A stretch of DNA of 25,131 nucleotides from CAMNAO01 sp045605145 (GTDB lineage Bacteria > Bacillota > Clostridia > Oscillospirales > Oscillospiraceae). Position numbers and translations under genes: made by a program. Below, piece by piece: positions 7,125 to 13,554 of the stretch. The notes beneath the pieces are model-generated. The model was not told where the DNA came from. It did no database searches and worked only from the letters and a program-made list of their open reading frames with translations. The stretch covers positions 1 to 25,131 of the forward strand of contig JAZUPH010000020.1 of assembly GCA_045605145.1 (NCBI GenBank). The letters are read 5' to 3'. Positions within the stretch are counted from its first letter, which is position 1. Each line of letters begins with the position of its first letter.

Positions 7125-8243
7125 TCAGTTCAGACCGAACAGTGCGGCAATGGCATCATGGTTCAGGCTAGAGCCAATGACACACAGCCTGCCGGTGATT
7201 CCGGCACTGCTGCCGCGCAGCTCATACTCGCCGGGCACATAGTCAAACTGGTACCAGCCGTTCTCACCGGCGACTACGCCCTTGGCTCTGAGGACCATGC
7301 CGTATGCATTGCAGTCATCCAGCTCTTCCATTGCGCCGTTCAGCTCGTCCTCACTAAAGACTTTTGCCGTCTCAACGCCCCAGCTCTCAAAAACTTCATC
7401 AGCCGCGTGATTATGTCCGTGCTCGCCGCCGCAACAACCGCAGGTGCACTCTTCGCCGTGTTCGTGGTGATGCTCATGCTCGTGATCATGGCAACCGCAG
7501 GTGCACTCCTCGCCGTGCTCATGGTGATGCTCGTGCTTGTGGTCGTGGTCATGGCAGCCGCAGGAGCACTCTTCGCCGTGCTCGTGGTGATGCTCATGCT
7601 CATGGTGTGCGCCCAGCTTCGTCAGCTCTTCCACGGCGGCTTCCAGAGTGTCACGATGTTCCATGGCGGCAAGGATCTGCTTGCCGTCCAGCTGTGCCCA
7701 GTCGGTGGTGACGATGACGGCGTTCTCGTTGTATCCGCGGATGAGGGCAACGGCCTCAGCCAGCTTTTTCTCACTCATGCCTGCGGTGCGGCTGAGCACG
7801 ATGCAGCCGGAGTTTTCCAACTGGTTGGAGTAGAATTCACCGAAATTCTTCAGATAAACGCGGCACTTTTTCGCGTCTGCCACTGTGGTCAGGCCGTTAA
7901 TGACCATGTCCTCGATGCCGGCCTTCTCAACGGCAAACACAACATCGCTCAGCTTACCGACGCCGGAGGGCTCAATAAGAATGCGCTCGGGCTGATACTG
8001 GTCAGCAACCATCTTCAGCGCGGTGCTGAAATCGCCGGACAGACTGCAGCAGATGCAGCCGGAGTTCATCTCGGTAACTTCGATGCCGGCATCCTCCATG
8101 AATGTGCCGTCCACGCCGATCTCGCCAAACTCGTTTTCGATGAGTACCAGCTTTTCGCCTTCATATGCCTCTTTAATCAGCTTTTTTATCAGTGTGGTCT
8201 TGCCGGCGCCCAGGAACCCGGAAAAAATGTCGATCTTTATCAT
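7125..8243 (-). CDS. CobW/COG0523-family metal-binding GTPase with His/Cys-rich repeats
   Basis: A 372-residue P-loop GTPase of the G3E family that delivers metals, often zinc, to proteins. It has the P-loop GFLGAGKT (9-16), metal motif GCICC (62-66) and Walker B-like EPSG (91-94). The NKxD-equivalent position reads LSRTAG (150-155). Residues 213-279 form an arm with 25 His and 10 Cys, built on three copies of EHHHEHGEEC(S/T)CGC (217-230, 238-251, 257-270). A C-terminal CobW_C-like domain follows. I place the start at the ATG at 8243, nine bases after AAGGAAG; the ATG at 8252 abuts that SD. It is the first gene of a two-gene operon with the COG0523/DUF1980-like fusion. Confidence 0.88.
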   Translation of the reverse strand: MIKIDIFSGFLGAGKTTLIKKLIKEAYEGEKLVLIENEFGEIGVDGTFMEDAGIEVTEMNSGCICCSLSGDFSTALKMVADQYQPERILIEPSGVGKLSDVVFAVEKAGIEDMVINGLTTVADAKKCRVYLKNFGEFYSNQLENSGCIVLSRTAGMSEKKLAEAVALIRGYNENAVIVTTDWAQLDGKQILAAMEHRDTLEAAVEELTKLGAHHEHEHHHEHGEECSCGCHDHDHKHEHHHEHGEECTCGCHDHEHEHHHEHGEECTCGCCGGEHGHNHAADEVFESWGVETAKVFSEDELNGAMEELDDCNAYGMVLRAKGVVAGENGWYQFDYVPGEYELRGSSAGITGRLCVIGSSLNHDAIAALFGLN

Positions 8244-8266
8244 TGTTTTCATCTTCCTTATATAGT

Positions 8267-8280
8267 AATTAATATTAATT
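8267..8280. repeat. A/T-only palindrome, possible operator
   Basis: AATTAATATTAATT is a perfect 14-bp palindrome in the leader of the COG0523 operon, about 25-40 bases downstream of the predicted transcription start. It could be a metal-regulator site, but A/T-only palindromes arise easily by chance. Confidence 0.35.
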
Positions 8281-8312
8281 TTAACACAAATCCACTGGTC
8301 TGAAACTTAAAT

Positions 8313-8341
8313 ATTCTATCACGGAGCAGGGAGATTTTCAA
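8313..8341 (-). promoter_or_regulatory. promoter of the COG0523 operon
   Basis: TTGAAA (8336-8341), 17 bases, TAGAAT (8313-8318) on the minus strand, five of six matches in each box. Predicted leader is about 60 bases. Confidence 0.65.
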
Positions 8342-8350
8342 GTGTTCAGA

Positions 8351-8812
8351 TCACACATTCGTAAAAGTATGTACCAGATTAATGCAGTTTGGAAGACTTT
8401 CGTCCATATAGCCGCTGTCTTTGAAGCCCAGTTTGCTGTAAACGCGCAGCGCCTGTGCGGCCTGTTTATTTACGCATACTTCCACCCGGTCGAACCTGCT
8501 CTCGTCTTTCAGCGCAGCCAGTATTAGCCTGAGAGCCTGGGTGCCGTAGCCCCTGTTCTGGTAACGGCGGTCGATCATGAACTGCTGCAGGTCATAGCCC
8601 AACGGCTCTTCTGTGAAGTCGCGCACCAATGCGACCCCCACCGGTACACCGTCGGCTTCAATGCCGAATACGCGGCAGTTGCAGTGCCGGTATACATAGC
8701 CCCTTGCGATGATGCCGATGGGGCTGTCCAGATACTTCTTCTGCTCATCGCTTACCGAAAGACGGGCGATATCCAGCCAGTTATATTCATTTATATCTGT
8801 GAGTTTTACCAT
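8351..8812 (-). CDS. GNAT-family N-acetyltransferase
   Basis: A 153-residue single-domain GNAT acetyltransferase using acetyl-CoA. The CoA pyrophosphate-binding motif RYQNRGYGTQ (83-92) follows the strand LQQFMID. The C-terminus holds the usual VNKQAAQALRVYSKLGFKDSGYM segment, which resembles spermine/spermidine (PaiA/SpeG-like) and other small-molecule acetyltransferases. The substrate cannot be decided. The ATG at 8812 has a modest GGTGAC and lies inside the last codons of a small upstream ORF, so translation is probably coupled. There is no clear terminator between this gene and the following COG0523 operon, which has its own promoter. Confidence 0.87.
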   Translation of the reverse strand: MVKLTDINEYNWLDIARLSVSDEQKKYLDSPIGIIARGYVYRHCNCRVFGIEADGVPVGVALVRDFTEEPLGYDLQQFMIDRRYQNRGYGTQALRLILAALKDESRFDRVEVCVNKQAAQALRVYSKLGFKDSGYMDESLPNCINLVHTFTNV

Positions 8813-8904
8813 TTTGTCACCGTTTTCGCAATGTTTTCAACATCATGCCGCAGCAGTGCCTTAAGTGCTGCCGGGTCGGATATTGCTGCAATTATATCAC
8901 ACAT
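8806..8904 (-). CDS. 32-codon small ORF coupled to the GNAT gene
   Basis: An ATG at 8904 follows AGGAGGTGA, the best ribosome binding site in the window, about ten bases upstream. The frame (starting MCDIIAAISDPAALKALLRH, ending KTVTKW) stops at TAA 8806-8808. It overlaps the GNAT start by seven bases in the arrangement ATGGTAA. The peptide is partly amphipathic, without a signal sequence. I know no family for it. It could be a real small protein or a leader peptide that sets GNAT translation. A promoter inside it (8891-8918) could still give GNAT-only transcripts. Confidence 0.55.
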   Translation of the reverse strand: MCDIIAAISDPAALKALLRHDVENIAKTVTKW

Positions 8905-8918
8905 CCGAAATTTGTCAC
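8891..8918 (-). promoter_or_regulatory. possible promoter for the GNAT gene
   Basis: GTGACA (8913-8918), 16 bases, TATAAT (8891-8896) on the minus strand. The -35 box lies in the right half of the TTGTCAC palindrome. The -10 lies inside the small ORF, so this promoter and translation of that ORF are alternatives. Confidence 0.45.
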
Positions 8919-8930
8919 CTCCTGTGACAA
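8912..8930 (-). promoter_or_regulatory. hairpin presenting the Shine-Dalgarno in its loop
   Basis: The sequence TTGTCACCTCCTGTGACAA is a perfect 7-bp inverted repeat with a five-base centre. Transcribed from the minus strand it becomes UUGUCAC-AGGAG-GUGACAA, so the AGGAG core of the ribosome binding site for the small ORF is exactly the loop. As DNA it could instead be a repressor operator. Confidence 0.6.
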
Positions 8931-8960
8931 TATATACTGCAGTACACATAACGAGATAAT

Positions 8961-8994
8961 AAAAAAGAAATGGGTACGGGACAGACCCATACCC
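8961..8994 (-). terminator. terminator of the spore protein gene
   Basis: Read on the minus strand, GGGTATGGG and CCCGTACCC (8972-8994) form a stem with one internal mismatch and a short loop. ATTTCTTTTTTATT follows. Confidence 0.85.
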
Positions 8995-9017
8995 AATCTT
9001 TTGTGAGCTGTTTTCGA

Positions 9018-9218
9018 TTACTGCAGGCCGTTCTCGTAAGCCTGGATCATCTTCTTGACCATCTGGCCGCCGACGGAGCCGGCCTGCTTGCTGGTCAGGT
9101 CGCCGTTGTAGCCCTGCTTCAGGTTAACGCCGACTTCGTTGGCAGCTTCCATCTTGAAACGGTCCATAGCCTCGCGAGCGTTGGGGTTCATGATCTGATT
9201 GCTGTTCTTGGAACTCAT
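9018..9218 (-). CDS. alpha/beta-type small acid-soluble spore protein
   Basis: A 66-residue SASP. The family core is obvious: NEVGVNLKQGYNGDLTSKQA followed by GSVGGQMVKKMI, the conserved DNA-binding helices that coat and protect spore DNA and are degraded on germination. The N-terminus is Asn-rich (MSSKNSNQIMNPNAREAMDR). The ATG at 9218 is chosen because AAGGAGAT lies ahead; an in-frame ATG at 9266 lies within the predicted promoter. The usual germination-protease site, with Ile or Phe after Glu, is not obvious here (KMEAANEVG). Expression would occur in the forespore under sigma-G; the gene is monocistronic. Confidence 0.95.
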   Translation of the reverse strand: MSSKNSNQIMNPNAREAMDRFKMEAANEVGVNLKQGYNGDLTSKQAGSVGGQMVKKMIQAYENGLQ

Positions 9219-9265
9219 TGTCTCGATCTCCTTTGCTTTGATAAGGCGCGATTGCCTTTCGAGCA

Positions 9266-9294
9266 TATTATCGCCCGCAAAGTTTTGAGTATTC
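9266..9294 (-). promoter_or_regulatory. sigma-G-like forespore promoter of the SASP gene
   Basis: On the minus strand GAATA (9290-9294), 17 bases, GATAATA (9266-9272). This fits the sigma-G pattern GNATR-N17/18-CATNNTA with one mismatch in the -10. Confidence 0.65.
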
Positions 9295-9323
9295 CGAAAT
9301 TAAAAGCCAAATATCGGAATACT
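9288..9323. repeat. 10-bp perfect inverted repeat upstream of the SASP promoter
   Basis: AGTATTCCGA (9288-9297) and TCGGAATACT (9314-9323) are perfect inverted copies separated by 16 bases. The left copy contains the predicted -35 box of the SASP promoter, so this may be a regulator-binding dyad. Confidence 0.6.
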
Positions 9324-9435
9324 TTCCGCTTTTGGCGCCTGCGCAGAGAGCGTAAAAAGCGATACATTGCTTATAATGTACGAAAACCCGCCGCGATATG
9401 CTGCCGCTTTTCTTTTTATCACGATTGATTTGATA
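9324..9435. other. intergenic stretch between SASP and T-box units
   Basis: About 110 bases without a supported gene. The only structure I see is TACATT...AATGTA (6-bp arms, 6-base centre), roughly 9364-9381. Nothing is assigned. Confidence 0.4.
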
Positions 9436-9464
9436 TTGACAAAGCACCCGTAATGGTGTATAAA
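9436..9464 (+). promoter_or_regulatory. promoter of the T-box-trpB2 unit
   Basis: TTGACA (9436-9441), 17 bases, TATAAA (9459-9464). The start near 9471 lies just ahead of T-box stem I. Confidence 0.85.
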
Positions 9465-9487
9465 TTTACTAATCTAAATTGTGAAAC

Positions 9488-9757
9488 CGATGAGTAAGAG
9501 TAGTATCCTGATTCGAAGCGCAAAGAGAGCCGCCGGTGGTGTGAATGCGGTGGTGGAGATTCAGGTGAATGGACTTACGAGGGCGGCCGAAAGCGGATTT
9601 CCGTCAGTAGCAGCCGACGGGCAGCGCACCTGTTACAAAGGCGCGGCGCATGTTTGTGCGCAGTGAGTGGATGCATCAGTGCATCAAGCCGGGTGGCACC
9701 GCAGAGTTTTCCGTCTCTGTCCCAGCAGTATTATTGCTATGGACATGAGGCGTTTTT
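9488..9757 (+). promoter_or_regulatory. tryptophan T-box riboswitch
   Basis: A T-box leader sensing uncharged tRNA-Trp. Stem I closes with GTAAG (9493-9497) against CTTAC (9574-9578). The apical GGTGTGA (9538-9544) fits the conserved GGUGNRA loop. The specifier loop reads GAA-TGG-A with the Trp codon UGG at 9570-9572. Stem III is GATGCA/TGCATC (9670-9685). The T-box sequence GGGTGGCACCGC is at 9691-9702. Its UGGC bulge (9694-9697) would pair with the GCCA end expected of bacterial tRNA-Trp (discriminator G). Uncharged tRNA-Trp favours the antiterminator and expression of the downstream gene. Confidence 0.93.
9712..9757 (+). terminator. T-box attenuator terminator
   Basis: CGTCTCTGTCC (9712-9722) pairs with GGACATGAGGCG (9741-9752) with one bulged A and one G-U. 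An inner AGCA/TGCT stem lies within and TTTTT follows. The 5' arm begins ten bases after the T-box sequence, consistent with mutually exclusive folds. Confidence 0.85.
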
Positions 9758-9783
9758 ATTATGTCCGGAAAGGAAAAAGAATT

Positions 9784-11157
9784 ATGAGCAGCAACACTAT
9801 TCCCTACAAAATCTATCTTGAAGAATCTGAGCTTCCCCGCGCGTGGTACAATGTGCGCGCTGATATGAAGAATAAGCCTGCGCCCCTGCTGGATCCTGTG
9901 ACCCATAAGCCCATGACGGCGGAGGATCTTGCCGGAGTATTCTGTGATGAGCTGATAAAGCAGGAGCTGGACGAAACCAACGCCTATATCCCCATTCCCG
10001 ACAGTATCCGGGACTTCTATAAGATGTACCGTCCTGCTCCGCTGGTCCGCGCTTACTGCCTGGAGGAGAAGCTGCAGACCCCGGCGAAGATCTACTATAA
10101 GTTTGAGGGCAACAACACCAGCGGCAGCCACAAGCTCAACAGCGCCATCGCCCAGGCTTACTACGCCAAAGAGCAGGGGCTGATCGGTGTTACCACCGAA
10201 ACCGGCGCCGGTCAGTGGGGCACAGCGCTGTCCATGGCCTGCAGCTACTACGGCCTTGACTGCAAGGTGTACATGGTCAAGGTTTCCTACGAGCAGAAGC
10301 CTTTCCGCCGTGAGGTGATGCGCACCTACGGCGCCTCCGTCACTCCTTCTCCCTCTATGGAGACTGAGGTGGGCAGGCAGATCAACGCCAAGTTCCCCGG
10401 CACCAACGGCAGCCTTGGCTGCGCCATTTCAGAGGCGGTGGAGAAAGCCACCAATACACCGGGTTACCGCTATGTGCTGGGCAGCGTCCTCAATCAGGTC
10501 ATGCTGCATCAGTCCATCATCGGCCTTGAGACCAAGGCGGCGCTGGACAAATACAACATAAAGCCCGACATCATTATCGGCTGCGCCGGCGGCGGCTCCA
10601 ACCTTGGCGGCCTGATCGCACCTTTCATGGGCGAGAAAATTCGCGGTGAGGCGGATTATCGCATTATCGCCGTTGAACCGGTGTCCTGCCCCAGCTTTAC
10701 CCGCGGCAAGTTTGCCTACGACTACTGCGACACCGGCATGATCTGCCCCCTGTCCAAGATGTATACCCTGGGCAGCGGCTTCATCCCCGCCGCCAGCCAC
10801 TCCGGCGGCCTGCGCTATCACGGAATGAGCTCTACCCTGTCCCAGCTTTATGATGACGGTCTTATGGAGGCTGTGGCCGTCAAGCAGACCGATGTGTTCC
10901 AGGCTGCTGTGGATTTCGCCCGTGTTGAGGGCATCCTGCCCGCTCCCGAGAGCAGCCACGCCATCCGTGTCGCCATTGATGAGGCTATGCGCTGCAAAGA
11001 GACCGGGGAAGAGAAGACCATCGTATTCGGCCTGACCGGTACCGGCTACTTCGACATGATGGCTTATGAAAAGTTCAACAACGGCCAGATGACCGACTAC
11101 ATTCCCTCTGACGAGGATATTCAGCGCGGCTTCGCAGGCCTTCCCGTTGTGGAATAA
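9784..11157 (+). CDS. trpB2: TrpB2-type tryptophan synthase beta chain
   Basis: A 457-residue PLP enzyme of the TrpB2 (TrpB-like) branch, longer than classical TrpB (about 400). It makes L-tryptophan from indole and serine or a serine derivative. Visible landmarks are the Schiff-base lysine K117 in GSHKLNSA, the catalytic-region TETGAGQWG (138-146) and the phosphate-binding GCAGGGSN (266-273). SHKLN and GQWG instead of HKINN and GQHG are typical of TrpB2. The ATG at 9784 follows AGGAAA; the frame extends upstream into the T-box leader and is not coding there. No trpA or other trp gene is next to it. Expression is governed by the Trp T-box, and the gene ends at the hairpin at 11182. Confidence 0.93.
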   Translation: MSSNTIPYKIYLEESELPRAWYNVRADMKNKPAPLLDPVTHKPMTAEDLAGVFCDELIKQELDETNAYIPIPDSIRDFYKMYRPAPLVRAYCLEEKLQTPAKIYYKFEGNNTSGSHKLNSAIAQAYYAKEQGLIGVTTETGAGQWGTALSMACSYYGLDCKVYMVKVSYEQKPFRREVMRTYGASVTPSPSMETEVGRQINAKFPGTNGSLGCAISEAVEKATNTPGYRYVLGSVLNQVMLHQSIIGLETKAALDKYNIKPDIIIGCAGGGSNLGGLIAPFMGEKIRGEADYRIIAVEPVSCPSFTRGKFAYDYCDTGMICPLSKMYTLGSGFIPAASHSGGLRYHGMSSTLSQLYDDGLMEAVAVKQTDVFQAAVDFARVEGILPAPESSHAIRVAIDEAMRCKETGEEKTIVFGLTGTGYFDMMAYEKFNNGQMTDYIPSDEDIQRGFAGLPVVE

Positions 11158-11181
11158 TCTGAAATTAAAAGACGGTGCGAG

Positions 11182-11217
11182 ACAGCGGCTGATCCAAACC
11201 GGGTCAGCCGCTGTTTT
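11182..11217 (+). terminator. terminator of trpB2
   Basis: ACAGCGGCTGA (11182-11192) and TCAGCCGCTGT (11204-11214) form a perfect 11-bp stem followed by TTTTAT. Confidence 0.88.
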
Positions 11218-11247
11218 ATCGTCCCGCGTTTCGCGCCCCGGCGTCGG

Positions 11248-11277
11248 TTGACAGCATCCCGCGAAGGGGAATATAAT
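11248..11277 (+). promoter_or_regulatory. promoter of the ABC ATPase-permease pair
   Basis: TTGACA (11248-11253), 18 bases, TATAAT (11272-11277). Both boxes match consensus, predicting a leader of about 48 bases. Confidence 0.8.
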
Positions 11278-11331
11278 GAATAGAATTCAGAAATATTCAC
11301 AGCAGTGCAAATACAGTGAAGAGGTTTTGTG

Positions 11332-13554
11332 ATGTCGGATAAGATACTTGAGCTTAGCGGCCTGTCAAAATATTATACATCCGCTCAATCGGTGGTGATG
11401 GGGCTTAATAATGTCAGCCTGTCTTTTTCAACCGGAGAGTTTGTCGCCATAACGGGTGAAAGCGGCAGCGGCAAGTCCACCCTTGCCAAGGTCGCTGCCG
11501 GCATCCTGCCCTATGAGTCGGGCGAACTGCTGATCGGCGGCCGCCCCACTTCGCACTATGACGGCACGGATTGGGAGAATTACAGGCGCAATAATATCAG
11601 CTACATTTCCCAGGATTACGATATCCTGCCCGGCTGCACGGTCATGAGCAATGTGGTCAGCGCACTGCGGCTGAGCGGCGTGTCAAAGGCCGCCGCCCAT
11701 GAAAAGGCGGAGAAGATCCTGGCACAGGTGGAGCTTTGCGAGTATAAAGGCCGCCGCGCTGCAAAACTCTCCAGCGGACAGAAACAGCGCCTGTCCATCG
11801 CCCGCGCGCTGGCCAAGCCGGCGCCCATCCTCATTGCCGATGAGCCCACCGGCAACCTGGACGCGGAAAACAGCGCCAAGGTGATAAAACTCCTGGCTCA
11901 GGCGGCGAAAGAGCGGCTGGTACTTCTCATTACCCATGAATTTTCCGAGGCGGAGGACTGTGCCACCCGCCGTATCGTCATACATGATGGCACGGTCAGC
12001 GCCGATGTTACCCTGCGCGATGCCGCCCTGCCGAAAAATGAAGGGGGAACTGCCCCGTCAAAGAATACTGCCCGGGGCCTCGGACTTTATACCGCTGCGC
12101 TCCAGCTTTCTGCCCGCCCGGTGTGGACGGCGGCGATGCTGCTCCTCTTTGCGGTGACGGCCTTTGCTGTCTTTGCCTTCCTGGGGACTTTTATTGTCCA
12201 TCTTGACGATACATATACCCGCGTGTATGACGACTCCGCCTTTATGAACGGCGATATGTGCCGCATCGTTGCCGCCCGCTATGACGGCGGTGAGATAACG
12301 CAGGAGGATATCCGCACCCTTCTTACCCTTGATTACATTGTCAGCATCGAACGCTATGGCTATCTTGCGGATGTTAGCTACGCCTACCGCGAGGGTGTTG
12401 ACTATGAATATGTGTACAAACTGGCATCAGCAGGCCTTGGAACCTATTCTCCCACATCAGCGCTGTCAATAAAAAACACTGGCCTGTATGTCCGTACGGT
12501 GCCTGTATATGCTGACGGCCGCCAATTTATCACTGCCGGCAGGCTTCCCGAAACCGTGTGCGAGGTGGTGGCGGCCGGGGACGCGTCCGTGCTGGGCGAA
12601 ACTCTCACCGTATATATCCGGGACAGCCAGAACTGGAATGTGGACGCCTATGTGAAACTGGATGTGCAGATAGTGGGCGTGACCGATGAGGGAAGTGGCC
12701 TTTACTTTGCTGATGATGTGGGCCGTATGTTCACTTCCCGCTTTATGGGCAGTGAGTATCTGGTGGGACCCAATTATACGGACGAGCTGGAAAATGGCTT
12801 CCTCGTGGCTGAATCCATGTACCAGACCATGAAGAATATGATCGCTCCCGCCGACGGGCCTATGCACCGCCCCGGCGGCGGTCCCGTGCGCGAATACACA
12901 GGGCCGGAGCTTCTCGGCTGTCACGACTCCAGCTACAAGTATTATATTGAAGTCTCCCCTCAGATGTTTGCAGAGGTCGTTTCTGACAGCATGGGCAATC
13001 AGGTGTCCATCACCATTGAGGACTACGCCTATGCCGAGCGTGTCATAGAAAGCGCCGGTACCCTGGGTTATGTGTCTATCTCACCCTACCGTGAGGGCTC
13101 CACCGCCCAGAATCCCAGCCTTGCCGCGGAACGCCTGCAGACCCTGAAGGTATGTTGCCTTGCTCTGGCGGCAGTGCTGATACTGCAGGTCGTGGTGCTC
13201 AGAGCCATGTTCAATATCCAGATGGACGGCTACCGTATACTTTCCAATATCGGCCTTTCCTGCCGTGATGCTAAGCGCTCCGTACTGTGGCAGATGCTGC
13301 TGTTTGCCCTGGGCGGACAGCTTTTGGGCTACGCAGCGGTGCGCCTGTGCGCCGCCGCGGGGGTGGAGCGGATAATACACGTGCTTCGTTACCTGCCTGC
13401 ACCTTATATTGCGTTGCTTTCCGGCGTGCATCTGGCTGCCGGCGCCATCGCCACGCTGTGGATGATGCATATCCTCCGCCGCCGGACATATCCCTTCTCC
13501 GGTCGCCGTGCCGACCTTGATATGAGCATGATGGAAGAGGGGGTGGGCCTGTGA
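11332..13554 (+). CDS. ABC transporter ATPase-permease fusion (MacB-like), first of pair
   Basis: A 740-residue protein joining an ABC ATPase to an FtsX/MacB-type permease. ATPase: Walker A GESGSGKST (42-50), signature LSSGQKQR (146-153), Walker B ILIADEP (166-172) with the LolD/MacB-type EPTGNLD, H-loop H202. Membrane part: one TM at about 267-289, a roughly 310-residue extracytoplasmic domain, then three TMs in the last 130 residues. This is the four-TM mechanotransmission layout, used to move substrates at the cell surface or drive signalling rather than bulk import. The ATG at 11332 is preferred over GTG at 11329 because AGAGG then lies seven bases away. It overlaps the next gene by four bases. 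Confidence 0.87.
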   Translation: MSDKILELSGLSKYYTSAQSVVMGLNNVSLSFSTGEFVAITGESGSGKSTLAKVAAGILPYESGELLIGGRPTSHYDGTDWENYRRNNISYISQDYDILPGCTVMSNVVSALRLSGVSKAAAHEKAEKILAQVELCEYKGRRAAKLSSGQKQRLSIARALAKPAPILIADEPTGNLDAENSAKVIKLLAQAAKERLVLLITHEFSEAEDCATRRIVIHDGTVSADVTLRDAALPKNEGGTAPSKNTARGLGLYTAALQLSARPVWTAAMLLLFAVTAFAVFAFLGTFIVHLDDTYTRVYDDSAFMNGDMCRIVAARYDGGEITQEDIRTLLTLDYIVSIERYGYLADVSYAYREGVDYEYVYKLASAGLGTYSPTSALSIKNTGLYVRTVPVYADGRQFITAGRLPETVCEVVAAGDASVLGETLTVYIRDSQNWNVDAYVKLDVQIVGVTDEGSGLYFADDVGRMFTSRFMGSEYLVGPNYTDELENGFLVAESMYQTMKNMIAPADGPMHRPGGGPVREYTGPELLGCHDSSYKYYIEVSPQMFAEVVSDSMGNQVSITIEDYAYAERVIESAGTLGYVSISPYREGSTAQNPSLAAERLQTLKVCCLALAAVLILQVVVLRAMFNIQMDGYRILSNIGLSCRDAKRSVLWQMLLFALGGQLLGYAAVRLCAAAGVERIIHVLRYLPAPYIALLSGVHLAAGAIATLWMMHILRRRTYPFSGRRADLDMSMMEEGVGL

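Noticed and set aside
7403..7608. Regular DNA repeats resembling a short repeat array
   Set aside because: The repeats are in-frame codons for His/Cys units within a conserved GTPase; there are no unrelated spacers or cas genes, so it is not CRISPR.
6324..8303. A 659-codon open frame on the plus strand opposite the two COG0523-type genes
   Set aside because: It lies antisense to two genes with clear P-loops, metal motifs and ribosome binding sites; its translation is low-complexity in the part opposite the His-rich repeats and shows no domain. It stays open because of GC-biased codon usage on the other strand.
9481..9783. Open frames in the trpB2 leader (9481-9666 and the 5' extension from 9667)
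   Set aside because: The sequence is fully explained by the T-box fold, specifier and terminator; no ribosome binding sites precede these frames.
11276..11332. An 18-codon ORF ending in TGATG overlap with the first ABC fusion
   Set aside because: Its ATG overlaps the -10 box (TATAATG), so a transcript from that promoter would start downstream of it, and it has no ribosome binding site.
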